Shown piece by piece: positions 53,349 through 62,620 of a stretch of DNA of 64,000 nucleotides; positions within the stretch are counted from its first letter, which is position 1; every line of letters begins with the position of its first letter. The translations under genes and the position numbers were made by a program. The notes beneath the pieces are model-generated. The model ran no database searches and had not been told where the DNA came from. It saw only the letters and a program-made list of their open reading frames with translations. The stretch is from Arenicola marina (Eukaryota; Annelida; Polychaeta; Arenicolidae), in assembly GCA_964019135.1 (NCBI GenBank), contig OZ025260.1:18408254-18472253 (forward strand). Reading direction: 5' to 3'.

Positions 53349-54338
53349 GGATAATTTGACCGGTTTAATAGCAAACAATGGTTAGAATGCGTAGCTTAGA
53401 TAGCACAATACTTCCAAAATAACTAACATCATTAATCTGTTCACGGGCACACCCTAGAGTTTAAGAATGAAGCATTGGGTCTCATTTGGGTCGGAATAGT
53501 TTATACTTATAGCAAACGTGTTAGGGGAACGGGGGCGAATAACTGACTGTTATTCCCTTGATCTAGAGGCTCCAGGGACAGACAACTTAAAATTTTAATT
53601 TAATTATTCAGAGCCCAACGTATCGTGTGACCCATATCAACTCGGCAACAGCTTACCCCGGACCTTGGCCAATACCCGAACCAGATCCCGGACCCCGTCT
53701 GAATTCCTTATTGGGTATTACCGTATTATACACCATGATTACGGAAATGGCAGGTTGCTATTTGCATTACGGATCACTTCTGCAGTCGTGCAATCATATA
53801 AACACAAATAAGGATCTGTGAGATACGGGTTACCATGGACTGACATGATATGAGTTCCACCGCCAGCGAATTGAAATCCCCCGCCATCGTATGTTAACAT
53901 TGCCTGCACTAAGGCAAACCGACTGCTGCCAGCGCGACTCAAGGCAATCAACTCACAGGGAGACGGAGATAACAGCCTCCATGCTCTCACAGCGTTAATC
54001 TGTAAGACACTTGTATCGGCAGTCACGCCATATAGCTGATGTTATTGTTGCTTATTACATTCTCCGTCACTCATTGTCACGACTCACGCTGAGACGAGGC
54101 GTTTATCCTACAACATCTACAGCAAGTCCTAGAGACCGCAAGGAAAGCAGTAAGTTATTGGTCGGGTCTCAGCCATTCGGGATGGTATGAGACTTTGCGA
54201 CAACAATAGACCACTGGTGACGGTGAGACCTGGTATTAGTACCACTGAGTGGAGTGACGTGCCAGAGTCATAGGGAACAGGACATGGCTGAAATCTGAAC
54301 GCCCACGCAGCCGGCAACACGCAGTAGACTTCATATCG
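53349..54338. other. Intergenic, upstream of the first TALE gene
   Basis: Unique sequence. A frame of 95 codons (54,026-53,739, - strand) and one of about 65 codons (from 53,612, + strand) are open but show no known domain. I do not call either a gene. Confidence 0.55.
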
Positions 54339-54346
54339 TATATAAG
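54339..54346 (+). promoter_or_regulatory. TATA box of the first TALE homeobox gene
   Basis: TATATAAG, 243 bp upstream of the start codon, in the right orientation. A start of transcription near 54,370 would follow by usual spacing. Confidence 0.55.
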
Positions 54347-54588
54347 ACGGCGTGGCGACAGTGGAGGGTCATAACAGATCTTCGGTCCCACGGAGGAAGC
54401 ATCTCAACCAACTTAGCGACTCCGAGTGAAGCACATGGATTAGCGATTTGACGCCCCACAACAGGCTGAAACAGTGAATATAGGATCTTGTTTTTCAATT
54501 ACGAGAGGGTTCTTGATCAGTGTGACGTCCGCCCGGTGGGGGCGGAAGTAGATGGTGCCTCTCTAAAGTCTGACATGTGCCTGTAAGG

Positions 54589-54661
54589 ATGAACCCGGTA
54601 ATACACGTAATTTCTTCATCCCAGCTCGGCGAAAGAGGAATATCGACAACGGAAAATATAG
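54589..54661 (+). CDS. Copy 1 exon 1
   Basis: 24 codons plus one base: MNPVIHVISSSQLGERGIST then TENI. The donor is ATAG|GTAAGT, close to consensus. The start sits in AAGGATGA. Confidence 0.78.
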
Positions 54662-55620
54662 GTAAGTGTAAGTTGTGAATTAAATATCGTATGCGCTTGT
54701 GCTGTCGATGACGTTCATTCAGGGACATGATATTTACGGTGAAATGCGAAGTACACGCGACTACGTTAATCGGGTAAAATATTTTTCATCGACATGCATT
54801 CAGTATCAATAAACTTGGATGTTGATCTATCTGCCGTGTTTCAGATGCTACCGACACATCGAGCTCCCTGAAGGAGAGACGACCACACCGATTGTTTCGT
54901 CCTTGGGAGGCTGTTGCCAGACATGCAGAGAGTACGTCACTGATTACCACTGGCACACCCTACGAGAATCACTCCTCATCGTGCAAGGTTCCCACCCGTC
55001 CCATCGCTCGATGTGCCGAAACTGTGCAAACCGACCTGAATGTCTCCGATATCCATGACTGTACCAACCAGAGGGGTGTGCAGGTACCTGTCGTTCACAT
55101 ACTGCCTGCGTTCAGCCATTTAAACCCAACTGGCGTTGCCCCATCGAACGCATTGGAATTGCGACGTCTTTCAAGTGGGAATAACGCGATGGTAACTGGA
55201 CAGTGGCACAACTGGGAGAACGACTTGCAGACGGCCAAACTCAGGCGGAGTCAGAACACCAGTTGGCCTTGTGATAGCTGCTTTAGGAGTAATCGATATT
55301 TAAGTACAGCAGCTGTCGGCATGCTGGAGCAGTGGTACACCCTCAACCGTCATCACCCATACCCCACCAGTTATGTCGTCCGGTACATATCTCAGCACGG
55401 GAATATCTCAGCCAACCAGGTCAAGAAATGGTTGGCCAACAGACGCATGCGAGACCCCACCCGACAGCACTCCAAGAGCGCCAGTGAATGCCCCGAGCCA
55501 CCCGCGACCACTCGCCAGCACCCGTACACCAGATTGTTGTCCACGTCGGACAAGCCACGGACGAGGAAATCGTTACGCAACGACATCGACTTGCCGAAGT
55601 CAACAATTAAAATACCTTAA
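54589..55620 (+). CDS. TALE-class homeodomain transcription factor, copy 1 (two exons)
   Basis: Exons 54,589-54,661 and 54,845-55,620 join in phase 1 across a 183-bp intron (GTAAGT to TGTTTCAG) to 282 residues ending in TAA. TGA lies six codons before the ATG in frame, with no other ATG between. The homeodomain spans about residues 172-232, with the three-residue TALE loop extension (HHPYP, 194-198) and recognition helix WLANRRMR (220-227) that keeps Asn51 and Arg53 of the standard numbering. It should bind DNA in the nucleus. An N-terminal LFRPWE box (41-46) is shared with copy 2. The tail of about 50 residues is basic and serine-rich; no MEIS, PBC or KNOX domain is visible. This fits the divergent TALE genes reported from spiralians (SPILE-like), but orthology is not shown. 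Confidence 0.85.
54845..55620 (+). CDS. Copy 1 exon 2, with the homeobox
   Basis: The acceptor TGCCGTGTTTCAG is followed by 776 nt. It carries the LFRPWE box at 54,892-54,909, the homeobox at about 55,285-55,467 and the stop. The whole exon is open in one frame. Confidence 0.9.
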
Positions 55621-55938
55621 CACGCCGTTAAGGCATCGGTGAAAATCCAGGTGACAAACACATCGGTGTTCGCACGTTCTTTTGTGGATGGCTTTTCATA
55701 ATGATTTATGGTGACTTTAACGTCGCTATCCATAAAAGTACGATATTTGGACTTCAAGGGCAAGGCCATTACCGGATTATGTCTTAATGAGCGAGGCACG
55801 CCTTAATGTTTGTGTTATAAGCTATACGTCATCGTCACCCAGACGGCACAAAACATAAGTATGTGTTGGCTGATGGCAGCGTATCACCAGAGCTGCAAGC
55901 GTTATGTAGTGTCTCTGAATTCATGCGTGATGCAAACA

Positions 55939-55944
55939 AATAAA
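55939..55944 (+). promoter_or_regulatory. Candidate poly(A) signal of TALE copy 1
   Basis: AATAAA 319 bp after the stop codon, the first on this strand. Confidence 0.5.
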
Positions 55945-56192
55945 TTATGCCCATTCACCAACATAATTGTTTTAGTCTTTTTTTCTTGATGATCGAAACT
56001 CGTCAATTAAAAATTGTTGTTTTACGATTTATTTGGGTTTGCCCTGATTTGTGATTATGTAGTAAACATCTGGTAAACAACGAAGAAGTGAGAAAATTCA
56101 CTGACAGCCAATGTCTACTATTGGCTAAATTCTCAATTATGACCTGATTTGTGTCACAGGGCATAGGACTGTTTGTGGCATCGAGTTTTAGA

Positions 56193-56370
56193 CATCAGAA
56201 TGCACTTTTAGTGAAAACAATGCATTCCACTAAAATTGCTCTTTCGCCGAGTGAAGTTGATTTCGTCTGAAGCGCAATAAATGTTGGAACGAAGCATTAC
56301 GCCAAAGTGGACAATTTATGTAACCCTTCGCTAGCCGATTTTGCTATATAAGGACGCGTGTGGATGATTT
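56193..56370 (+). repeat. Direct repeat A beside TALE copy 2
   Basis: About 75-80% alike to 57,469-57,640 in the same orientation. Shared blocks are CCACTAAAATTGCTCT, GTTGATTTCGTCTGAAGCGC and GCTAGCCGATTTTGCTAT. It holds an inverted pair TTTTAGTG/CACTAAAA and, near its end, TATATAAGG, so it looks like a core promoter pointing right. Confidence 0.8.
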
Positions 56371-56477
56371 AGATACAATAGTGGCACGTTGAGCAATGTC
56401 AACGGGTTGTAGATGCTGGCAGTGTCAAAGAACACTAATTGCAATCAAGTTGTATTGCTGTCTTCGCACCTGTTAAG

Positions 56478-57290
56478 TTAGTTCGCACTTCCTTCGTGGA
56501 TACTAATAGTTGTGTAAAGCGATGCAGTCCTATGCAATGGATTTACATCAGATATGCACGGCAAAACAGTATTTATGACTTTATGATGAAAACGGACTTC
56601 TATGTAAAAATCTTTATACTTATTGAAAGCTACAATTTTTTGACAAATAAGGTGTCTTGACTTCAGCAACATTAACATATGTTTCCTCGATTGTTGCTTA
56701 TCGCATAAATTGACAATTAAACTGGTTTGCGAGTTGCTCTTTAGACGTATAATTTGTAGAGATGATGAATTTGAGGTATATTTAGGTACGCAGTTAATAA
56801 CACATAACGATTTCGGGATGGCAATTTTAGAGTTAGAAATATGAGCAGTGGAGATGAATAAGTGAATAAGTAAATTCCAAAGACTGTCGATTTCGTTGGC
56901 CCGAAGTGAATATCCGAGGGTTGAAGCCGACCGCTTGCCAGGACGTTGTCTCTTAGAGGAGTTGTCTGTTGAAGACGGCAGTTTGCTATCCGGGGAAGAG
57001 TTGCTGGTGTGATCCCTGGTGGGATCTCGCATACGCGTGTTAGCCAGCCACTTTTTGACTTGGTTGACTGAGATATTCCCGTGTCGAGATATGTAGCGGA
57101 CTACATAGTCGGAAGGATATGGGTGGTGGCGGTTGAGAGAGTACCACTGCTTCAACATGTCGACAGCTGTTCCACTGAGATAGCGGCTTGCTCTTGTGGG
57201 GCGCTTGGTGAAATTGTGAGATGCCGCTGAAAGTGTAGCGTCCGTTGGTGACAGCCTAACGTCACTCTGGTAGCCGCTGTTACTGGGCAT
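56478..57290 (-). CDS. TALE-class homeodomain protein, copy 2
   Basis: An open frame of 270 residues from ATG at 57,290. The homeodomain (about residues 33-93) has loop HHPYP (55-59) and helix WLANTRMR (81-88) with Asn51 and Arg53 intact; 47 of 58 homeodomain residues equal copy 1. The flank is Ser/Thr-rich. Beyond about residue 135 the frame turns AT-driven (Ile, Asn, Lys, Ser) and may not be the natural end. The FFRPWE box that matches copy 1 lies just upstream (about 57,340-57,320) but in another frame, and a TAA closes the homeodomain frame 8 codons before this ATG. I found no splice pair that joins the two frames. So this is either a gene with a new, shorter N-terminus or a decaying copy. 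It converges on copy 1. Confidence 0.62.
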   Translation of the reverse strand: MPSNSGYQSDVRLSPTDATLSAASHNFTKRPTRASRYLSGTAVDMLKQWYSLNRHHPYPSDYVVRYISRHGNISVNQVKKWLANTRMRDPTRDHTSNSSPDSKLPSSTDNSSKRQRPGKRSASTLGYSLRANEIDSLWNLLIHLFISTAHISNSKIAIPKSLCVINCVPKYTSNSSSLQIIRLKSNSQTSLIVNLCDKQQSRKHMLMLLKSRHLICQKIVAFNKYKDFYIEVRFHHKVINTVLPCISDVNPLHRTASLYTTISIHEGSAN

Positions 57291-57468
57291 AGAACGGTGG
57301 TCGGCATCGAGTTATCCTCCCAGGGACGGAAGAACTTTGTACACATCTTCAGTTTGTGAACAATTAGCCGACGCGATGACCCTTGGTAACAGATCAAAGT
57401 TGGGGATTGAGATTTGCTGCGCACGTACAAGTCAAGTGAACGCAAATCCAAATGAACTTCTATTTTCT

Positions 57469-57640
57469 CATCAGAATTCACTTGTAGTGAAACGCAAATG
57501 CTTTCCACTAAAATTGCTCTACCCTCGAGTGAAGTTGATTTCGTCTGAAGCGCAATAAGCATTACGCCATACTGAACAATTTATATTTATAATCCTGCGC
57601 TAGCCGATTTTGCTATCCAGTGACGCGTGTGGGTGATTTT
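57469..57640 (+). repeat. Direct repeat B beside TALE copy 2
   Basis: The partner of repeat A, 1,276 bp to its right. It lies 180-350 bp upstream of the copy 2 start codon. The TATA-like stretch is changed to GCTATCCAG, and a 15-bp stretch present in A (around AATGTTGGAACG) is absent. Confidence 0.8.
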
Positions 57641-58545
57641 ATGTTGATGACTTTTTGATGAACAAGGTGCAATGCCATACGCGGGCGGACCGACCTGGTT
57701 CCACAAAACCAACTTGGTTCCGCGGCCACATATATGCAACACATCTTGAAAATCAAACGAGATTGAGTCACCCGAAGGGTGAGAATGACGTAAAATGTAA
57801 AATTCGGGTTATTCCTTTGGTCCACTGCAATGACCATGACCTTAACAATAGACTTGACTGTGACTTTATTTGTGACATATTTGGCCCCTCAGATCAAGAT
57901 TTGACGCTTTAGATCCAGATTGACCCCTCAGATCTATATTTAATACCTCAGATCCATATTGACCATCAAATCAGGCAGCTCTAAAACTGTCGCTATAGTG
58001 AGTATCCTCTCAATTGTTGGCCCCATCCCCAAAGTAAAAGTCACTCCCTAGTTTCGCCTCCAGCTAAATCCAAACTGCCTGTTTATTCAGTTTCAGTTTA
58101 CATAACTAGTTTCTACATCCCTACCATGCACATTAGTTTCATAGCAACCAACTCAATCATCCCACCACTCCATCTTTAACCCCCCCCCCACCCCACAACA
58201 GTAGGCCTACACTGGCACCGCGGTCGCTACCACCGCTCGCGACAGTCCAGAGCCTCTCTGTATTGTTTTTTTTTAGAAGATTAGTGAGCCGCGCGGTGTT
58301 GATATCTTGTTTGGATAAGCCAAGTGACGAGTCCCAGGCCACACATCACGCAATTGAGGTCCGCCAGCGGTTCTTAATAGTTAATAGCTCTCGTAGGGTC
58401 CCATGTTAAAGAGCATTTGTTGCAGAAGTTTCCTGTGACCTTGACCTTTGACGTACATACACCGCTAACAATCTTGACCGAGCCATGTCGGATACCTATC
58501 GATGGGTAAAGTACAGAACGACATGTTGCGTTTTGCGACCTAGCG
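57641..58545. other. Intergenic, little to report
   Basis: Unique sequence. A short degenerate repeat of CCTCAGATC(C/T) with spacers of about 30 bp lies at 57,886-57,962, and a C-run at 58,180-58,190. No gene is supported. Confidence 0.55.
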
Positions 58546-58593
58546 CGCACGCACACACACACACACACACACGCACACACACACACACACACA
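58546..58593. repeat. CA dinucleotide microsatellite
   Basis: About 22 CA steps broken by CG at three places. Confidence 0.97.
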
Positions 58594-58873
58594 GACAAAC
58601 CAACGTACTGAAAGATGACGGAAAAATCGAAGATTTTTCGTCATAACGTAGAAGGAAAACTTGTATGGGCAGCTTTAAGTTATAATATATGTCCTTGTAA
58701 AAGCAGGAGCTGACGTCATCCCGGATGTAATCGGCTGAGCAGACACGGAGCGGCATGGACACGTCACCCACATGCAGTATTTATGATAGGTGGGTGAGTC
58801 ATCACATGCCGCTTTCCGCCTCAGGGCAAGTGAGTCAGTTCTGTCAACCGTAAAAGAAGATGCAGCTTGCCAG

Positions 58874-59743
58874 TTATATCTCTGTGCGGTGCAAGGCTGT
58901 GAACCGGACAAAGCTGTGAACCGGACAAGGCTGTGAACCGGGCAAGGATGTGAACCGGGCAAGGCTGTGAACCGGACAAGGCTGTGAACCGGACAAGGCT
59001 GTGAACCGGACAAGCTGTCAACCGGACAAGGCTGTGAACCGGACAAGGCTGTGAACCGGGCAAGGATGTGAACCGGACAAGCTGTGAACCGGACCAAGCT
59101 GTGAACCGGACAAGGCTGCAAACTGGACCATGCTGTGAACCGGACAAAGCTGTGAACCGGACAAGGCTGTAAACTGGACCATGCTGTGAACCGGACAAGG
59201 CTGTGAACCGGACAAGGCTGTGAACCGGACCATGCTGTGAACCGGACAAGGCTGTGAACCGGACAAAGCTGTGAACCGGACAAGGCTGTGAACCGGACAA
59301 GGCTGCGAATCGGACAAGGCTGTGAACCGGACAAGGCTGTGAACTGGACAAGGCTGTGAACCGGACAAGGCTGTGAACCGGACAAGGCTGTGAACCGGAC
59401 AAGGCTGTGAACCGGACAAGGCTGTGAACCGGACAAGGCTGCGAACCGGACAAGGCAGTGAACCGGACAAGGCTGTGAACCGGACAAGGCTGTGAACCGG
59501 ACCAGGCTGTGAACCGGACAAGGCTGTGAACCGGACAAGGCTGTGAACCGCTGTGAACCGGACAAGGCTGTGAACCGCTGTGAACCGGACAAGGCTGTGA
59601 ACCGGACAAGGCTTTGAACCGGACAAGGCGGTGGACCAGACCAGGCTGGGGACCGGACAAGGCTGTGAACCGGACAACCGGACAAGGCTGTGAACCGGAC
59701 AAGGCTGTAAACCGGACAAGGCTGTGAACGCACAGAGATATAA
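58874..59743. mobile_element. 17-bp minisatellite enclosed by 15-bp inverted repeats
   Basis: About 49 units of GCTGTGAACCGGACAAG fill 58,893-59,728. The array is bracketed by TTATATCTCTGTGCG (58,874-58,888) and its perfect reverse complement (59,729-59,743). If the outer TA is a target-site duplication, this is a short non-autonomous DNA element whose interior has become a minisatellite. All three - frames are open through it because the unit has no stop; with a 17-bp period no frame is favoured, and I call no gene. Confidence 0.65.
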
Positions 59744-59847
59744 TATATATTTAGCTGCCTAAATAAACATTTTGCCATCAGGAAGTTATATTAAGCATAA
59801 TTTTTACATGGAAGACACGTTTTGAAAATGATTCATCTGCACGCTAC

Positions 59848-59965
59848 GGGGAATACCCGTGTAACAGTTGATTCTTGAAAAAGATATACTTGATTCTTGA
59901 AAAGATATACTCTTTTTATATATTCTGTTTCAAGAATGTAGTCTACTGTTACATGGGCATTCTCC
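59848..59965. repeat. Foldback (imperfect palindrome)
   Basis: Outer arms 59,848-59,868 and 59,945-59,965 match at 18 of 21 positions when inverted; inner arms ATTCTTGAAA (59,871) and TTTCAAGAAT (59,928) match fully. The loop is AT-rich and repeats GATTCTTGAAAA once. Confidence 0.8.
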
Positions 59966-60035
59966 TTACATTAACATCCCGTATTCAACATCTCCAGCCA
60001 TCGGTCATGACACCCGGAAGGACGAAAACATCTTA

Positions 60036-60154
60036 CCCCCCCCCCCCCAACCCCTCCCCCACCCCCACCCCAGCGTCAGGCCGCAGACAGACGGCCCCTT
60101 TGGTACATAGCCCACACATCGCCCCCACATTGCTCCTACTTCCCCCCCCCCCCC
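60036..60154 (+). repeat. Two poly-C runs
   Basis: Runs of 13 C at 60,036 and 60,142, with CCCCTCCCCCACCCCCACCCC after the first split into shorter runs. Such runs are prone to length error in sequencing. Confidence 0.85.
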
Positions 60155-60193
60155 GTCACACGGTATGAGTCAGCCGTTTGGTAGTTCCGTTCC

Positions 60194-60526
60194 GCCATAG
60201 TGCGTAGACAACACTATTCGTTTACATTGTACTGTCTGGGTACTGACTCCAAACACACAGTGTGCAGAAGACGTCGAGCCGTTCAGCCGTGATCATCAAG
60301 AGCTGTGGACTCTGTCCGTGAGTAACTATAACCTACATGGATACATGTTTATGTGCGGCAGCCATAGTGCGTAGACAACACTATTCGTTTACATTGTACT
60401 GTCTGGGTACTGACTCCAAACACACCGTGTGCAGAAGACGTCCAGCCGTTCAGCCGTGATCATCAAGAGCTGTGGAGCTGTCCGTGAGTAACTATAACCT
60501 CCATGGATACATGTTTATGTGCGGCA
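60194..60526 (+). repeat. 167-bp tandem duplication
   Basis: 60,194-60,360 and 60,361-60,526 differ at only a few bases plus one 1-bp gap. Each copy contains GTCCGTGAGTAACTATAACC, which includes a good 5' splice-site match, but I could not build an exon on it. Confidence 0.92.
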
Positions 60527-61749
60527 GCCATAGGCTTCCCGAGAGTGTGTGTGCAGGTCTATCAGGAGATCAATACATTGTCGTGACCTGATTCACTGAC
60601 ACTAGGACCAACATTTACTTGTACAATATGTATCCTCAACATAGCTCCTCTCTAAATAATACCCTCCACAGTCCACAGTGACCTTCCGGCTCTACCGCTG
60701 TCCCTAAGCTCGCATTCGCTATAGGTGGAGCTCCTTTCCTTCGTTTGGACGGTGTCTCTAGCGGAGTTAGCCGAAGTCGAAGGCAGAGAGTGCGATGTCC
60801 CATGAAACGGTTAAAACAACCCTCTTATAAAACACTCTTAACAAGGGTGCACGCGTCATTTTAGCCTCCACATGGCGACGAAAGTGGACGAAAAGCACGT
60901 TCGCTCCAGGCTTCGGTATTTTTTATCTCGTACTTAACGAAAGATCCCGGTAGAACGAGTGTAGCGCTCTATTCAAGCACTCTCGACGGGGATTCCGGCT
61001 CACTTGGTATGCAGGCTGAGTTACAGATGAACAGGTCGTTGGTACTAACCCAGGCCAGGGTCCCTAACATGGGGCTTGTTTCATCCATTCATCCTTCATC
61101 GTCCCGGACATTATCTGCCCGGAGTACGAATGACGTCACGCTCAGCCTCATTTGATATGCGCATACATGAATACTTAATGAGCTTAAGGATTCGGACAAA
61201 CACGAGTGATAAAATGGCCGCGAACATCATGAAACCAATCACCAAGCAAAGCGGAAGTGACGTTTAAAAATGCTTTACATAGTTTGTTATCATATGTTTA
61301 TTGCCCATGACCTTATAATTGCAGTAATCTAATATTTGCCTTGGACATCAGGCTTCAGTGAATCATTTATCTGTAGGCCTACATGACTACATGAGCATTG
61401 TTGATAAGCTTAATTGTATGTCCAGCTACGATACTTTTTTTATCTAGATTTGTATAATTTGTACACTATTTGAATATCATTATATACTGAGCTCAAAAAA
61501 GAAAGAATGTTGCCGTGATAGGGCGAAGTTGGTATGGTTTTGTATTATAAATTCAGTGGCATCAATCGACACTAACCGTAACAACAAGGTTTAGTCACTA
61601 TGGTGAAATATCACGTGAAACCCAATTTGTTTAAATGCTATAGCCAGTAGCCATGCGGTGTTTTTATACTGGATACCCCGCGGGTCTGAGCCAGTGATTG
61701 TCCGAATCTATTTATGTATGTGCGCACGAGGGAGGGCTATTTTTAGTAA
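60527..61749. other. Intergenic, no gene supported
   Basis: Unique sequence. A 63-codon frame at 61,076-61,267 has no known domain. The phrase TGAGCTCAAAAAAGAAAGAA at 61,487 is reminiscent of transposon ends but has no partner here. Confidence 0.5.
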
Positions 61750-62077
61750 CTACCCACGTAACAAAATAATATTCTCCGAATATTCCGCCAATGTTACGGG
61801 AATATTACCCAAAAACATCCCGGGAATGTTTTTCAGGAAAGTTTTCTTAATATTCAGGGAATTTTTTTTGGCGAATATTACGAGCGAACCTTTCGAGAAC
61901 ATTAAACGAACATGATAGTGACCTCACAGAAATGAAGCAGGAAACAGTGTAACATTTTTAACGTCTTCATTACACTGAAATAATATTCTGCGTTTATTAC
62001 GGGAATGTTCTTCCGTAACATAACATGGAAATAACATTGAGTGAATATTACGCGAATGTTCCGTGTTTGCTGGGTAG
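61750..62077. mobile_element. MITE-like element with GAATATT repeats
   Basis: Ends CTACCCACGTAACA (61,750) and TGTTTGCTGGGTAG (to 62,077) form imperfect terminal inverted repeats (CTACCCA matched fully). The 328-bp interior is full of inverted and direct GAATATT, GAATGTT and CGGGAATATTAC motifs. No coding capacity. Confidence 0.55.
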
Positions 62078-62620
62078 CAGGATTCGTACTCAAGGTAATC
62101 AGTTTAACCCGTTTATGCACAAAGGCGGCCTTAAACACTTCATTCTATCGAACCCCATATCATTATACTGACAGGTTTATTTATCCCCAGGGCTAGGTAG
62201 CTGTGCTAGTTACTCCCCGATAGCAACAGAAATCACCAGGACTAACGCCGAGCAGGATCTGGTGATGAAAAGAAAGTACTTTTGCATGTTACAGCAGTCT
62301 ACATCTGAGCCTTGTCCGCCCCGTTGTACCGCCCTGCACAGACAACCCGGGCGCGTAGTAAGCAGGTCAGTCAACCTTTGTGACGTCCGTGGGAAACTTC
62401 TCGTGGAATCGTCGCAATGCCACTACCAACTTACCCACTAACTAGCGGCATAACGTAGATTACTACGCTACAGCTCACTAGATGGAGCGACTTGTTGTGC
62501 AGTTTTCTTGTTTACCTTTTTCGTTTACTTTTTGAATGACTGTTTTGATGAATTCTATCTAAGTCAGCGTATATGCAAATGTAACCTTTTGGTAGAACAA
62601 AATATGTCGTCAAACCAAAA
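62078..62620. other. Unique sequence before the right satellite array
   Basis: No gene or repeat recognised. The switch to satellite at 62,621 (TGTACATATG) is abrupt. Confidence 0.55.

Noticed and set aside
53739-54026. 95-codon - strand frame
   Set aside because: No recognisable domain, no splice or promoter context, and length within chance.
56439-56660. 73-codon + frame antisense to the TALE copy 2 tail
   Set aside because: AT-rich, with no domain; probably chance, although the TATA-bearing repeat A lies upstream of it.
58675-59778. 367-codon - frame repeating a 17-residue unit
   Set aside because: It follows from a 17-bp tandem repeat without stops; all three - frames give the same residues.
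61658-61915. 85-codon + frame
   Set aside because: Its second half is the MITE-like element and its first half has no known domain.
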